Source: Paenibacillus sp. EZ-K15
GTDB lineage: Bacteria > Bacillota > Bacilli > Paenibacillales > Paenibacillaceae
NCBI RefSeq assembly: GCF_002573715.1
Contig: NZ_PDHM01000008.1
Coordinates: 166,223 to 204,900, forward strand
Length of the DNA stretch: 38,678 bases
Direction: 5' to 3'
This document shows, piece by piece, positions 1 through 8,389 of the stretch (position 1 is its first letter; every line of letters begins with the position of its first letter). Under the pieces are notes generated by a model, which worked only from the letters and a program-made list of their open reading frames with translations, was not told the DNA's origin and searched no databases. Made by a program: the position numbers and the translations under genes.

Positions 1-1
1 T

Positions 2-379
2 CTAACCATTAACGGGGATATTCCTGACCGTCAGACCGGACTCCAGCTCGCTGAACAATACGGTGTGGATGGCATTATGATTGGACGTGGTATTTTTCAT
101 AATCCGTTTGCTTTTGAGAAGGAGCCGAAGGATCATAGCAGTGAGGAATTGCTTGATCTGCTGCGGCTGCATCTGGATCTCCATGATCAATACTCAGCAC
201 AGGAGCCACGTTCATTCAGTCCTCTTGCTCGCTTCTTCAAAATCTATGTCCGTGGATTCCGAGGGGCAAGTGAACTCCGAAATAACTTAATGAACGCAAA
301 GTCAACAAGTGAAGTACGTGCGTTACTCGATGAGTTTGGAAGCAAGAATCATGATGAGGTAGAGGAACGCGGAAATTAA
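2..379 (+). CDS. tRNA-dihydrouridine synthase, C-terminal part (5'-truncated by window edge)
   Basis: The reading frame is open from base 2 and ends at a TAA at 377-379, so the gene starts before the window. The first visible residues, LTINGDIPD, match the Dus-family strand that follows the FMN-binding barrel. [18 protein letters not shown] matches the FMN phosphate-binding segment, and the rest is the helical C-terminal tRNA-binding domain. Dus enzymes reduce uridines in tRNA to dihydrouridine using FMN and NADPH in the cytoplasm. The catalytic cysteine lies outside the window, so activity cannot be judged. The subfamily (DusA, B or C type) is not assigned. Family assignment is firm. Confidence 0.9.
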   Translation, partial: LTINGDIPDRQTGLQLAEQYGVDGIMIGRGIFHNPFAFEKEPKDHSSEELLDLLRLHLDLHDQYSAQEPRSFSPLARFFKIYVRGFRGASELRNNLMNAKSTSEVRALLDEFGSKNHDEVEERGN

Positions 380-601
380 AATGACAGGCTGGATAGCCAT
401 GATATCATGTTGAATATTCTGGCCTGGTAGACAGACGAGTTGGAAAAAAGAAAACTCTGAACATGATCGAGCAGATCATGTTCAAGCATCCAGCTGTGCA
501 GTATTTTTATGAACAACGTCGTAGTACCTTGTAAATCAGTTGAATGTTATGTGTAGATGCTACTAACTCTATACACATGTAAAGTTTATAGGGGCTGCAA
601 A
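380..601. other. Non-coding stretch with two palindromes
   Basis: There is no gene with a ribosome binding site here. A perfect 12-base palindrome, CATGATATCATG, lies at 398-409. A perfect 10-bp inverted repeat lies at 459-483 (GAACATGATC, 5-base loop, GATCATGTTC). The second repeat is flanked on its left by an A-rich run (444-454), which on the - strand would be a T-rich tail, so it could end - strand transcription. Its function is unknown; it may be a protein binding site or a weak terminator. Confidence 0.35.
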
Positions 602-629
602 TTGAAATCTCCATTGGTCATGTTATAAT
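602..629 (+). promoter_or_regulatory. Predicted sigma-A promoter of the antitoxin RNA
   Basis: TTGAAA at 602-607 and a perfect TATAAT at 624-629 are separated by 16 bases. Transcription would start near 636 and run towards the 3' end of the convergent toxin gene. This is the expected position for the antisense RNA promoter of a type I toxin-antitoxin locus. Confidence 0.6.
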
Positions 630-656
630 AAAGGCATAAACAGCTTATAATGCAAA

Positions 657-682
657 GAGAGCCGTGCGTCAACACGACTCTC
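657..682 (-). terminator. Hairpin, likely terminator of the toxin mRNA
   Basis: The inverted repeat GAGAGCCGTG / CACGACTCTC has a 6-base loop and one mismatch. Read on the - strand it is followed by TTTGCATT, a modest T-rich tail. It would end a toxin transcript starting near 904 and give about 130 nt of overlap with the antisense RNA. In the antisense RNA the same sequence forms a 5' stem-loop. Confidence 0.45.
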
Positions 683-732
683 AACGCAATAGCCGCTTTT
701 AAGGGCGGTGGGCCTTACAAGAGGATATACGT

Positions 733-780
733 CAAGTAGACCGCAACCTTTGCACGGTGGGCGGTCTACTTGTGTTTATT
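733..780 (+). terminator. Terminator of the antisense RNA, overlapping the toxin stop codon
   Basis: A perfect 12-bp inverted repeat (CAAGTAGACCGC at 733-744, GCGGTCTACTTG at 761-772) with a 16-base loop precedes TGTGTTTATT. The right arm contains the stop codon and last codons of the - strand toxin gene. The stem would therefore also form at the end of the toxin reading frame in its mRNA. Confidence 0.6.
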
Positions 781-846
781 GGACAGCAGCGCTACAATCA
801 GCGAACCAAAGGTCAGCATCAGCATAATCGCTTCAAACACTGTCAC
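766..846 (-). CDS. Holin-like type I toxin, 26 residues
   Basis: The start is GTG at 844-846 and the stop is TAG at 766-768. The peptide begins MTVFEAIMLMLTFGSL and ends with VALLSNKHK. It has a short acidic N-terminus, one hydrophobic membrane-spanning segment (about residues 6-21) and a basic tail. This matches the 'putative holin-like toxin' family common in Bacilli, whose members insert in the cytoplasmic membrane. An excellent Shine-Dalgarno sequence (AAGGGAGGTGAT on the - strand, about 849-860) sits about 7 bases upstream and fixes the GTG start. The gene faces a convergent antisense RNA, as expected for type I toxin-antitoxin systems. It is the only convincing - strand gene in the window. 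Family assignment rests on residue pattern and context. Confidence 0.8.
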   Translation of the reverse strand: MTVFEAIMLMLTFGSLIVALLSNKHK

Positions 847-910
847 AAGGCATCACCTCCCTTCCGGGAGATTAGCCGACCGCCCATATCAGCCTTTCCA
901 TTGCTCTGTG

Positions 911-919
911 ATTATACCA
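911..919 (-). promoter_or_regulatory. Extended -10 promoter of the toxin gene
   Basis: The - strand reads TGGTATAAT here, a consensus -10 with the extended TGn motif. No good -35 is seen, which is tolerated by extended -10 promoters. Transcription would start near 904 and leave about 57 nt of 5' leader before the GTG at 846. Confidence 0.6.
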
Positions 920-1020
920 TAATATTTAATCCTCTAGACAGATGAACAATAATTCGCGTTTTCTGTAAACCGGTTGTTGATGTGAAACGAATATTTATTA
1001 TATCAAATCGAGATTCCTAG

Positions 1021-1026
1021 TATAAT
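1021..1026 (+). promoter_or_regulatory. Candidate -10 element upstream of the MetE-like gene
   Basis: A perfect TATAAT follows CCTAG, but the best -35 (TTATAT at 998-1003) is poor. A transcript from here would have a leader of about 210 nt, containing the perfect stem TATAGCT-TTT-AGCTATA near 1147-1163. No S-box, T-box or other known riboswitch consensus is recognisable in it. A second candidate nearer the gene is an extended -10, TGATATGAT, at 1208-1216, also without a good -35. Confidence 0.35.
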
Positions 1027-1244
1027 GCAGTCTCTCGATTTAAAGCGTTCCTACAAAGTAAATTTGAGTATTTCCAGAGTATACGAAGCATGATTCTTCT
1101 CATGTAGAAGTCGTTTTAGCAAATGCCAGAGATCTGATCGGATTTGCTATAGCTTTTAGCTATAACTAGTTATGTTCTTTTGGTATGTCTTCTAACCCCG
1201 CTCGTCGTGATATGATCATCGTATACAACGAGGGGGTTATTTAC

Positions 1245-2405
1245 ATGACTGATAAGTTCCAGATCGTAGGAAGTTTGTTGCGGCCCGAAGAGCTGCTGAA
1301 ATATAAAACGCAAATTGAACATCGTGATGATATCCAGTATCCGTTCTATGAGAATTTTGAAGGCTATGCTGAGTGCGAGACAGAGGCGATCAAACAGGTT
1401 GTGAAAAAGGAAATCGAGCATAACCTGTCGATTATTACGGACGGCGAATTCTCCAAATCGATGTGGCATCTGGATTTTGTATGGGGCTTTGGCGGAGTTG
1501 AACGTTTTATCGCGGACCATGGCTACTTTTTCCGGGATGTGGACGGAACCTCTAAATATGAAACACGCAAAGATATTGGATTGCGCATTACTGGCAAACT
1601 GAGCGGAAAGAATCATCACTTCATTAAACTGTTCAAACAGCTCCAAGATACGGCTGGCGATCAGCAAACGAAACTTTGCGTACCATCTCCTTCCCATATC
1701 TTCGGTGAACTTTCCTGGTCGGATAACATTGGCGGCACGGATGCTGTTTATCAGAACAAACAGGAGCTCAAAGCGGGCCTTGTAAGCGCGTATAAGGAAT
1801 TTGTGGAGGAATTCGCTGCGGTAGGCGGCAAAATCTTGCAATTCGATGATTGCTTATGGGAGCTGTTTGCAGACGACAACCCGAACTCTCCGTTTACAGG
1901 GGAGCATATTAATCAAGCGGAAGTACAGGGTCTCGCCACCGAATTTATTGATATTAACAATACAGTGATTGACTTCGGTCATGGCCTGGGATTGAAAATG
2001 TGGACACACAACTGCCGGGGGAACTACGATTCCCGCAACATGGGCGGTGGATCTTATGCAAAAATCGCCAACCTGTTCCTCAAGCAGTTGAAATATGATC
2101 GCTTCTTCCTGGAGTGGGATGATGATCGTGCGGGTTCGATTGAAGCACTGGAGGTTTTCAAGGACAGACCGGAAACGGAGATTGTTCTGGGCTTGCTGTC
2201 TTCCAAAACAAATACGCTTGATGATGAAGGACGCGTCATCCGTCTGCTTGACGAAGCATCCAAAATCATTGATAAGGATCGTCTGCTGCTCTCACATCAA
2301 TGCGGCTTTGCCTCCTGTGATGGCGGTAACGAACTAAGCGAAGCCGAGCAATGGGCAAAAATCGATCAAGGTCAACAGATTGCCAAGCAATACTGGAATA
2401 ACTAA
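1245..2405 (+). CDS. MetE-like cobalamin-independent methionine synthase family protein (YxjG/YxjH type)
   Basis: The 386-residue protein belongs to the UROD/MetE-like superfamily. It keeps the zinc/homocysteine-binding pattern of MetE: His255-x-Cys257 in THNCRGN, Glu290 in LEWDDDR, and Cys353 in HQCGF. It corresponds to the C-terminal catalytic half of MetE alone, as in the short YxjG/YxjH proteins of Bacillus, and probably transfers a methyl group to homocysteine or a related thiol in the cytoplasm. The ATG at 1245 is preceded by GAGGGGG at a good distance. An upstream in-frame ATG at 1185 has no ribosome binding site and adds a non-homologous stretch. A terminator at 2435-2482 makes it a single-gene unit. 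No S-box is seen upstream, unlike yxjG and yxjH. The exact methyl donor is unknown. Confidence 0.85.
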   Translation: MTDKFQIVGSLLRPEELLKYKTQIEHRDDIQYPFYENFEGYAECETEAIKQVVKKEIEHNLSIITDGEFSKSMWHLDFVWGFGGVERFIADHGYFFRDVDGTSKYETRKDIGLRITGKLSGKNHHFIKLFKQLQDTAGDQQTKLCVPSPSHIFGELSWSDNIGGTDAVYQNKQELKAGLVSAYKEFVEEFAAVGGKILQFDDCLWELFADDNPNSPFTGEHINQAEVQGLATEFIDINNTVIDFGHGLGLKMWTHNCRGNYDSRNMGGGSYAKIANLFLKQLKYDRFFLEWDDDRAGSIEALEVFKDRPETEIVLGLLSSKTNTLDDEGRVIRLLDEASKIIDKDRLLLSHQCGFASCDGGNELSEAEQWAKIDQGQQIAKQYWNN

Positions 2406-2434
2406 ATTCGGATAAACATCATCTTAAGCTAAAA

Positions 2435-2482
2435 GGGATGACTCAAAGGGCCGCTAATGGACCCCGCGAGGCATCTCTTTTT
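2435..2482 (+). terminator. Intrinsic terminator after the MetE-like gene
   Basis: GGGATGACTC at 2435-2444 pairs with GAGGCATCTC at 2468-2477, allowing one G-U and one mismatch, and TTTTT follows. The loop contains an inner GGG/CCC pairing. Confidence 0.6.
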
Positions 2483-2637
2483 GTATGCAGCGTTTGCCGT
2501 AGGCTAAGTTATCTGGAATGTCGCATCGAAAAGGAGAAGCCTTCGCTTATGAAGAAGTTATATGCTTACAGGAGAGCTTGCGCAAGAATGGTTATGGAGA
2601 AATTTTGATCGGTTATAAGAACATGAGGGGAGAGGAA

Positions 2638-5600
2638 ATGTTGACATATAACCATGATTTGATGAACAAAGAGCAATTGCTCATGGAGCTGGATTCGCTG
2701 GGTTATTCGGACAGGATGAAGCGGATGGCGCTTCTGGGACGCCAGCATAAAGGAGATGCGGATTATTCCGCGCTGCTCGTATCCTTGCTCGACAGCGGCA
2801 CCGCCTATGAGGCGCATTTGGCATTAACCGGTGCGGGTGTAGTGAATGATGCTCGTGCGGTTTTGTTTGCCCTGAAGCACCCGAAGGCAGGGGTCAGAGG
2901 GCGGGCGGCTAGACTACTGCCGGAAGTGATGATAGATCCGGACTTTTCGGTTGAAACCGAAATCGCCCTGATGTCATATCATTGCCGCCGTCAACTGCTG
3001 CGGAGCATCGTGAATACATATCGCCAGGATTGGGCGGAACGGCTGCTGCCGCTCGTGCTTGACCGATGGGGGGCGCAAGAAGCCTCCTTATTATTGGCCG
3101 TGTGCAGCGAAGAGACGGTTCGCAGCAGGCTTTCGGAGCTGGGGTATGCGTTACGCAATTGGCGGCTCCTAACGAAGTACTATCCCGATCTTGTTGCAGT
3201 GTATGTCAAGAATGCTTTGCAGAACGCAACGCATCGGGAAAAGATCAGTGTATGGTGGACGCTCTCTTCCGCGATTGAGGTACTGAGTGTTACAAGACCA
3301 GCAATCGTGTTGGAATGTGCCTTGAAGCTTGGGCCGACGGATATGATTCATCCTGTACTCAAGCAGCAATTGGGTATTCTGATTCAGGCCAGCCCTGAGG
3401 ACGTATTCGAGCTGCTGACACGTGAGGACACACGGGAATATCTTTTGAAACATGGCGTTCCGCCAGGCGTGTTGAAGAAGAGGAAATGGTTCACCACAGC
3501 GCAGTGGACCACGCTGACTACCTTGCTCGCAGATCAGCCTGTGCATCTAGCCAAGGTACTGGATACCCTTGCGCCGTCTTGTCGCGAAGCGATGTTTGAT
3601 GCCGCTTATAAGGAAGACGAGCGGAAGACACGCATTTTCCCTATGCCGCTACTGGATGTACTACCGCATCGACTGCGTGACAAGGAAGCTGCCCGCATGC
3701 TGGAACTTCGCGACATTCGTGATCATCGGGATGACATGCTCGAAACGACGGCGCGCTGTTTAATTGTTAACGCCAGGGAGAAGCTGGAGCAAGCCGTCCA
3801 GGTGTCTAATAGCGATGAGCGTGCTGCGGCCTATGCCCACCTCGTTCGGAGTACAGCTCTATCACGAAGCGGAATGGATGAGACGCTGCGCTTCCTGACT
3901 CGAATCAAGAACGACCAGGATCCGGTGCGCTGGGCTGTTATGGCCGAGCTCTCAAACTGTCCTGCTCCCATGTTTAAGGAAGAGCATGTGAACGATCTGA
4001 CTGTGTTAGTGGATAGCGTGGTGGAAGCCAGGGACACTTCGTATGGGACAAGGTCCGCCACGGAGAAACTGGCTTTTGCCATACTGCGTGAACATGCATG
4101 GGAGCCGAAGGGCGAGCTATTCAAGTTCGCTTTGAGAACGTTTGGAAGATTGACGATGCGGGACGGTCAGTTTGCGTTGTTCTCGATGGATTGGGATAGC
4201 ATACCAAGTTCTGCACTGGAAGCGTTGTTCGATGAGATTTATGCCTTTGGTGTAGAAGCGAACAAGCGCGAAAACATAAATGTGGTTCTGCGTATGGCTG
4301 ATTTGTTTGGAAAAGCCGTGGATCGGTTGCCGAAGCTTCAGCTTCTGCTGGAGGAACTGCTGAAGGCCAAAACGGTATCGCCGCAGGCGGTCCATTATTG
4401 GCTGGCACCGTATGGAACCCGGGATGCGAGGGTTAGAGAACTGCTGGACAGAGACCCATCCTTCATCTCATTCCACGACGTATTTATGCATCTGCAACTG
4501 AAGCGTCAGGAGTGGCTTACCCCGTTCATCTCGGGGCAAATCATCAAAGGTAAGCATTTATCGGGAAAAACGATTTATGTTGTGCCCGCCTATAATGGGT
4601 TTCACCGGTGGCTGCCGCGCCAGCAAAAGGCATTAGCTTCCCTCTTGGAACGGGTGGCATTGGATGCCAAACGGAGTTTCCATGAACGTGCGGCGGCGAT
4701 GCGGAGCTTGGCAGTCATGCCGGATTATGGCTCCGATCAACTGGAGGTCCTGCTGCAGGATCAGGAAGTGCATGTCGTCGAGGCAGCGCTTTACGCATAT
4801 TCGTTATGGGAAGAGCCGGAGAAGGCACTTCCTGTATTGCTGGGTAACCTGGATGGAGACCGTGCTCGGGTCGCCATGTACTCGATCCCCAGATGTTTGC
4901 GCAGGGTGAGCCCGGTCTTGTTGACGTCCATGCTGTCGGACCTGCTGAATCGGGAGAAATTGAAAATCACGGTCAGAAAAGAGGCTATCCGGCTGCTTGG
5001 AGCTTATAAAAGCAGTGAGAGCATGGCACTGCTCATCCGTGAATACGAGAAACCGAATGTACACAAAGACGTGATGATCGCCATAGGTCACGCTGCCAGA
5101 CAATGGCTCGATGATGAACGCAGCTGGACCCTGATGAGTGCCATGGCTGCTTCTCCGCAGCGTGATATCGCAAGAAGCCTGCTTAACCAGTACGCTGGTG
5201 GACTTCCGGTGGAAGCTCGGCCAAGGTATTTGGAATTGATTATCGAGATCGCAGGACATGCCGATGCTGTTGTGGCAAGAGAGGCTTTCCAAGCCATGAG
5301 CCATTGGGTGAATGGAAGTGAGGAGAAGGTCGCGGCTTCCGCCAGCAGAACGATTCTTGATATGGAGGACAACGCCAGATGGAAGGCCGCGTTGGATACG
5401 CTCATTGTGGCTTGTCGTGATGGGAAGGTGAATGATCGGGTCATCGGCGTTTGCACACAGTTGGCCGACATGGAGACGAAGGCTGAATGGAATGCTGCCC
5501 CGGAGAGGGACCTTCCAGAGCGGCAGCGTCTGGTGGCATTGATTGATAAGCTGATCTCATTACCTCCAAATGCAAGGCGGGTACTCGTTCCTTTATATAC

Positions 5601-6012
5601 GGGCATGGTCGATGCTCTTAAATCCAAAGAAACCCTGAAACCAGCCGTGATCAAGTTATATTTGGCGATGGTTGAATGGAACCAGGCGGATCAGGCTGCC
5701 CTGCATTTGGACCCTGTGATTCAAATGGTGAACACGCATCCGTATCTGTTGGATTCTGCCTACAGACAGATTGCTCGGGCAGCCAATGCCAATCAGGCGT
5801 ATTGGAGCCCGGAGGCGATTCTGGACCTGGTGGACAATTTGAGAGATCGGCAGCCGTTTGCGGCTCAATATATCGGACTTTCTCTGCTGAGGGTTGCGGG
5901 AACATCCTTATTGTGGAACCAGGCTTGTACCGACCGTTTAAGAGCGTACCGGAATCATGAGCATGAGGCGATTCGTCTGGCGGCACTGGATATTTGGACT
6001 GTCCTTGAATAG
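2638..6012 (+). CDS. Large HEAT-repeat protein, function unknown
   Basis: This protein of about 1,124 residues is almost wholly alpha-helical, with leucine/alanine-rich helix pairs typical of HEAT/armadillo solenoids. The clearest repeats are in the N-terminal 120 residues (for example VNDARAVLFALKHP...VRGRAARLLPE) and at about 675-920 (VRKEAIRLLGAY, VVAREAFQAMSHW). No signal peptide, membrane segment or catalytic motif is seen, so a cytoplasmic scaffold is likely. The ATG at 2638 follows AGGGGAGAGG and is preferred to an upstream in-frame ATG at 2518, which lacks a ribosome binding site. The gene looks richer in G and C than those to its right. The next gene, an ATPase, starts 94 bases downstream without a clear terminator between, so the two may be cotranscribed. 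Fold assignment is good; the role is not known. Confidence 0.8.
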   Translation: MLTYNHDLMNKEQLLMELDSLGYSDRMKRMALLGRQHKGDADYSALLVSLLDSGTAYEAHLALTGAGVVNDARAVLFALKHPKAGVRGRAARLLPEVMIDPDFSVETEIALMSYHCRRQLLRSIVNTYRQDWAERLLPLVLDRWGAQEASLLLAVCSEETVRSRLSELGYALRNWRLLTKYYPDLVAVYVKNALQNATHREKISVWWTLSSAIEVLSVTRPAIVLECALKLGPTDMIHPVLKQQLGILIQASPEDVFELLTREDTREYLLKHGVPPGVLKKRKWFTTAQWTTLTTLLADQPVHLAKVLDTLAPSCREAMFDAAYKEDERKTRIFPMPLLDVLPHRLRDKEAARMLELRDIRDHRDDMLETTARCLIVNAREKLEQAVQVSNSDERAAAYAHLVRSTALSRSGMDETLRFLTRIKNDQDPVRWAVMAELSNCPAPMFKEEHVNDLTVLVDSVVEARDTSYGTRSATEKLAFAILREHAWEPKGELFKFALRTFGRLTMRDGQFALFSMDWDSIPSSALEALFDEIYAFGVEANKRENINVVLRMADLFGKAVDRLPKLQLLLEELLKAKTVSPQAVHYWLAPYGTRDARVRELLDRDPSFISFHDVFMHLQLKRQEWLTPFISGQIIKGKHLSGKTIYVVPAYNGFHRWLPRQQKALASLLERVALDAKRSFHERAAAMRSLAVMPDYGSDQLEVLLQDQEVHVVEAALYAYSLWEEPEKALPVLLGNLDGDRARVAMYSIPRCLRRVSPVLLTSMLSDLLNREKLKITVRKEAIRLLGAYKSSESMALLIREYEKPNVHKDVMIAIGHAARQWLDDERSWTLMSAMAASPQRDIARSLLNQYAGGLPVEARPRYLELIIEIAGHADAVVAREAFQAMSHWVNGSEEKVAASASRTILDMEDNARWKAALDTLIVACRDGKVNDRVIGVCTQLADMETKAEWNAAPERDLPERQRLVALIDKLISLPPNARRVLVPLYTGMVDALKSKETLKPAVIKLYLAMVEWNQADQAALHLDPVIQMVNTHPYLLDSAYRQIARAANANQAYWSPEAILDLVDNLRDRQPFAAQYIGLSLLRVAGTSLLWNQACTDRLRAYRNHEHEAIRLAALDIWTVLE

Positions 6013-6106
6013 AAAGGTTGTTTGGGTCGGATGGTTGCATCCATTGAATGGCCATGTATGAATATCAAACTTTCATTATTTCATTTTCCGAGAGGTGAGC
6101 GAGACG

Positions 6107-6916
6107 ATGCTATATTTAAGTAACTTCAAACTCTCTTCTACCATTTCCAGCAACCCGAATATATATCCCGATCATGTGTTCAGGCACATTGCAGGGGAAG
6201 TTCTGCTGTTTGATCGAATCACGGTACTATACGGCAGTAACGGCTCCGGCAAATCCACCGTGCTGAATCTAATCGCCAACAAATTGGGTATCGAGGGCGC
6301 TGAGCGAATGACAAGCTATGGTCACAACGCGTACGCACAGCGGTTTATCGAGGAAAGCAGCTACCAACTCGGGCATGATGATCAGGAGCGACCCCTATAT
6401 AAGCTTCCCGATGGGAGCCGGTACATCAAGTCAGAGGATCTGTTGTATGAAATCAAGAAAATACAGCAGGAAAGCGTGCTTCGCGAAGGGCTGCTGCATG
6501 AGCAGCTCGTACAGGGAAAGAGCAAGGCTGAGGTAGAAGAGCTGGAGCAGTCATATGAATTCAAAAAGAAGATGGATATCATTCAATTCTCGCAGGAGAA
6601 ATATTCGAACGGGGAGACGTCCATGCAGTTTTTTGAGGAATATTTGCTTCCCGGGAAACTGTATTTATTGGATGAACCGGAAACGTCGCTTTCTCCGGCG
6701 AATCAAATCAAGCTGGCCGAGCAAATGAACGATCTGGCGCGTTATTTTGACAGTCAGTTTATTATTGCTACGCATTCTCCCTTTGTTCTGGGTACGCTTC
6801 ATGCGAAGATCTACAATCTCGATGCCAAGATTTTGCAAACGGCAGAATGGTTTGAGCTGGACAATGTACAATTCTTTTACCGGTTTTTTCATAAACATCA
6901 AAGATTATTTGAATGA
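6107..6916 (+). CDS. AAA/ABC-class ATPase (predicted ATPase)
   Basis: This 269-residue stand-alone ATPase has a Walker A motif GSNGSGKST with Lys49, a signature-like YSNGETS, Walker B LYLLDEPETSLSP (Asp189, Glu190) and an H-loop-like ATHSPF. This set is typical of the OLD/RecF-like AAA family rather than a membrane transporter. A glutamate/lysine-rich helical insertion separates Walker A from the signature, as a short coiled coil would. It is soluble, with no membrane segments. The ATG at 6107 has AGAGGTGAG seven bases upstream; the GTG at 6095 lies inside that ribosome binding site and is unlikely. It follows the HEAT-repeat gene, and a strong terminator lies just after it. The substrate or partner is unknown. 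Confidence 0.85.
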   Translation: MLYLSNFKLSSTISSNPNIYPDHVFRHIAGEVLLFDRITVLYGSNGSGKSTVLNLIANKLGIEGAERMTSYGHNAYAQRFIEESSYQLGHDDQERPLYKLPDGSRYIKSEDLLYEIKKIQQESVLREGLLHEQLVQGKSKAEVEELEQSYEFKKKMDIIQFSQEKYSNGETSMQFFEEYLLPGKLYLLDEPETSLSPANQIKLAEQMNDLARYFDSQFIIATHSPFVLGTLHAKIYNLDAKILQTAEWFELDNVQFFYRFFHKHQRLFE

Positions 6917-6936
6917 ATATATTCGAGTTTCCAGAA

Positions 6937-6968
6937 GAGGTATCCTTTGAGTAAGGATATCTCTTTTT
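6937..6968 (+). terminator. Intrinsic terminator after the ATPase gene
   Basis: GAGGTATCCTT at 6937-6947 and AAGGATATCTC at 6953-6963 form an 11-bp stem with one G-U pair, followed by TTTTT. Confidence 0.85.
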
Positions 6969-7084
6969 GGTATGGGTTCTCACAAGGGGATGTCCTCGAC
7001 TCGGGTATTTAAATATGCCACAATAGAGGATCAGGTGCACAGGAGAATTGACCCTAGGCGCAGCAATGCAAGCCGCAAGATGGC

Positions 7085-7114
7085 TTACAAATTTACGGTC
7101 CAATAATTTATACT
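7085..7114 (+). promoter_or_regulatory. Candidate sigma-A promoter of the DUF4317 gene
   Basis: TTACAA at 7085-7090 and TATACT at 7109-7114 are separated by 18 bases, ahead of an AAGGAG ribosome binding site at 7135-7140. This is a fair but not strong match. Confidence 0.4.
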
Positions 7115-7154
7115 AGATAAGCCAGAATATATTTAAGGAGCTGCCGAATTCGAT

Positions 7155-8333
7155 ATGAACAAAAAAGAAGTCGCCAATATACGCAAGCAATTTAAGCTGG
7201 ATCACGATTTACTGAATATTTACGATATTCTCAATGTCTATATTACGAAGGAAACGAATGAAATCTATCACTGGGAGCGCCTGCCGTTCGAGCTGGTGGA
7301 TCGGGAGAAGCAAGAGTTATACATGGGGAATTTCAAAAAACTGCTGACCGGCGAACTGGATCAAAAATTGTTCGAATTGAGGTTTCAGGAAGCAGCGGAG
7401 GAACCGGCGCAGGTACTGCTTCACCAAGCTCTCGTGTCGGGTGATCCGGAAGAATGGCAGGACTTGATGCTGATGCTTGTGGAGAGAATGCTGACGGATG
7501 CCAAATATGAGCGGGATATGGTGGTCACGTTCGTTCGGGGACAGTATTATTTGCCGACCAAGGCGAGAAACGATGAAGCGGAAGAGAGTGAGAAGAACGA
7601 GGTGTTCGCCCATCCGTTCATTTTATGCAGTGTGAATTCTACGGAGAAACAACGGAAGACGCTCTTGTTCGATTATGTGGAGAGGGAGTTCAAGTACAAT
7701 GTCATTGTAGATCCGATTATCAAGTTAAGTACGCCGGAGCAAGGATTCCTGTACCCTAGCGTGACGGACAATTATTCCGATGTGAATCGTATTTTGTATT
7801 GTACGGGAAAATCGAATTTTCCGGACCCGCATTTTGTCGAACAGGTCTTGAACGGAGAAAGATCCGTGACGGCACTGGAAGAGCGAGCGATCTTCGAAGA
7901 TATCGTCAAGGAAGTGGCCGGCGAACAGCTCGATTCAGCCACCATTGCTCAGGTGTACGAGGAAATCAACCGGGTGATCGAAATTAACGAAGAGACGAAG
8001 GAGGAAGAACCTCCGAAGCTGGATTATAAAGATCTGGAGCGCGTACTGAACGCAAGCGGCGTAGAGGACGTGACGACCGAGAAGGTGGAGCGGGCATTCG
8101 AAACCATCGTGGACAACAAGAACTATGAAATGAAAGCAACCAGCGTCATGCCGAAGTATACTTCCAAATCCATTAAGATCGAAACCAAGGTAGCTACGAT
8201 TTCGGTTAGCCCGCAGGATTTAAGGTATGTCAAACAGGTTAATTTCCAAGGTAAACGCTGCATCATGATTGAAGTCGACGAAGATGTGGCGATTGAAGGA
8301 TTTACGCTAGCTTCAGAGACGCTTTTAAGTTAA
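7155..8333 (+). CDS. DUF4317 domain-containing protein
   Basis: The 392-residue cytoplasmic protein begins MNKKEVANIRKQFKLD and continues with the pattern I associate with DUF4317 (HWERLPFELVDREKQELYMGNFKKLLTG). These are Firmicute proteins of unknown function and similar length. The N-terminal two-thirds is mixed alpha/beta. An acidic linker with EETKEEEPP lies around residues 280-287, and a small beta-rich C-terminal domain follows. No enzyme motif, signal peptide or membrane segment is evident. The spacing of 14 bases between AAGGAG and ATG is slightly long. The gene is bounded by terminators on both sides, so it is monocistronic. Confidence 0.8.
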   Translation: MNKKEVANIRKQFKLDHDLLNIYDILNVYITKETNEIYHWERLPFELVDREKQELYMGNFKKLLTGELDQKLFELRFQEAAEEPAQVLLHQALVSGDPEEWQDLMLMLVERMLTDAKYERDMVVTFVRGQYYLPTKARNDEAEESEKNEVFAHPFILCSVNSTEKQRKTLLFDYVEREFKYNVIVDPIIKLSTPEQGFLYPSVTDNYSDVNRILYCTGKSNFPDPHFVEQVLNGERSVTALEERAIFEDIVKEVAGEQLDSATIAQVYEEINRVIEINEETKEEEPPKLDYKDLERVLNASGVEDVTTEKVERAFETIVDNKNYEMKATSVMPKYTSKSIKIETKVATISVSPQDLRYVKQVNFQGKRCIMIEVDEDVAIEGFTLASETLLS

Positions 8334-8348
8334 ATCAAAAAGAATAGA

Positions 8349-8389
8349 ACAGACCGCTATCCCTCAGTCGGATGGCGGTCTGTTTTTTT
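8349..8389 (+). terminator. Strong intrinsic terminator after the DUF4317 gene
   Basis: ACAGACCGCTATCC and GGATGGCGGTCTGT form a 14-bp stem with one G-U pair and a 7-base loop, followed by seven or more T. Confidence 0.92.

Larger units (their letters stand above)
636..780 (+). ncRNA. Putative antisense RNA antitoxin
   Basis: A transcript from the promoter at 602-629 would end at the hairpin at 733-772, followed by a T-rich stretch (TGTGTTTATT), giving an RNA of about 145 nt. It contains no credible coding sequence. It is complementary to the 3' part of the predicted toxin mRNA, including the last codons and stop of the toxin. This resembles the RatA/TxpA and SR4/BsrG arrangements of Bacillus subtilis, where the antisense RNA overlaps the toxin mRNA 3' end and promotes its decay. 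The ends are inferred from motifs only. Confidence 0.55.

Noticed and set aside
403..531. Open frame ending in FKHPAVQYFYEQRRSTL after the dihydrouridine synthase gene
   Set aside because: It begins after an in-frame stop, has no ribosome binding site before its ATG at 463, and resembles no family I know. It may be a gene remnant but cannot be supported.
1027..1244. S-box (SAM) riboswitch ahead of the MetE-like gene
   Set aside because: YxjG/YxjH-type genes often have one, but none of the conserved S-box blocks can be found in this leader.
1170..1841. Long - strand open frame of 223 codons opposite the MetE-like gene
   Set aside because: It is antisense to a gene with a complete zinc motif, has no ribosome binding site and no recognisable protein features.
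5088..5654. Long - strand open frame of 188 codons opposite the HEAT-repeat gene
   Set aside because: It is a Ser/Ala-rich shadow of the HEAT codon pattern without start signals.
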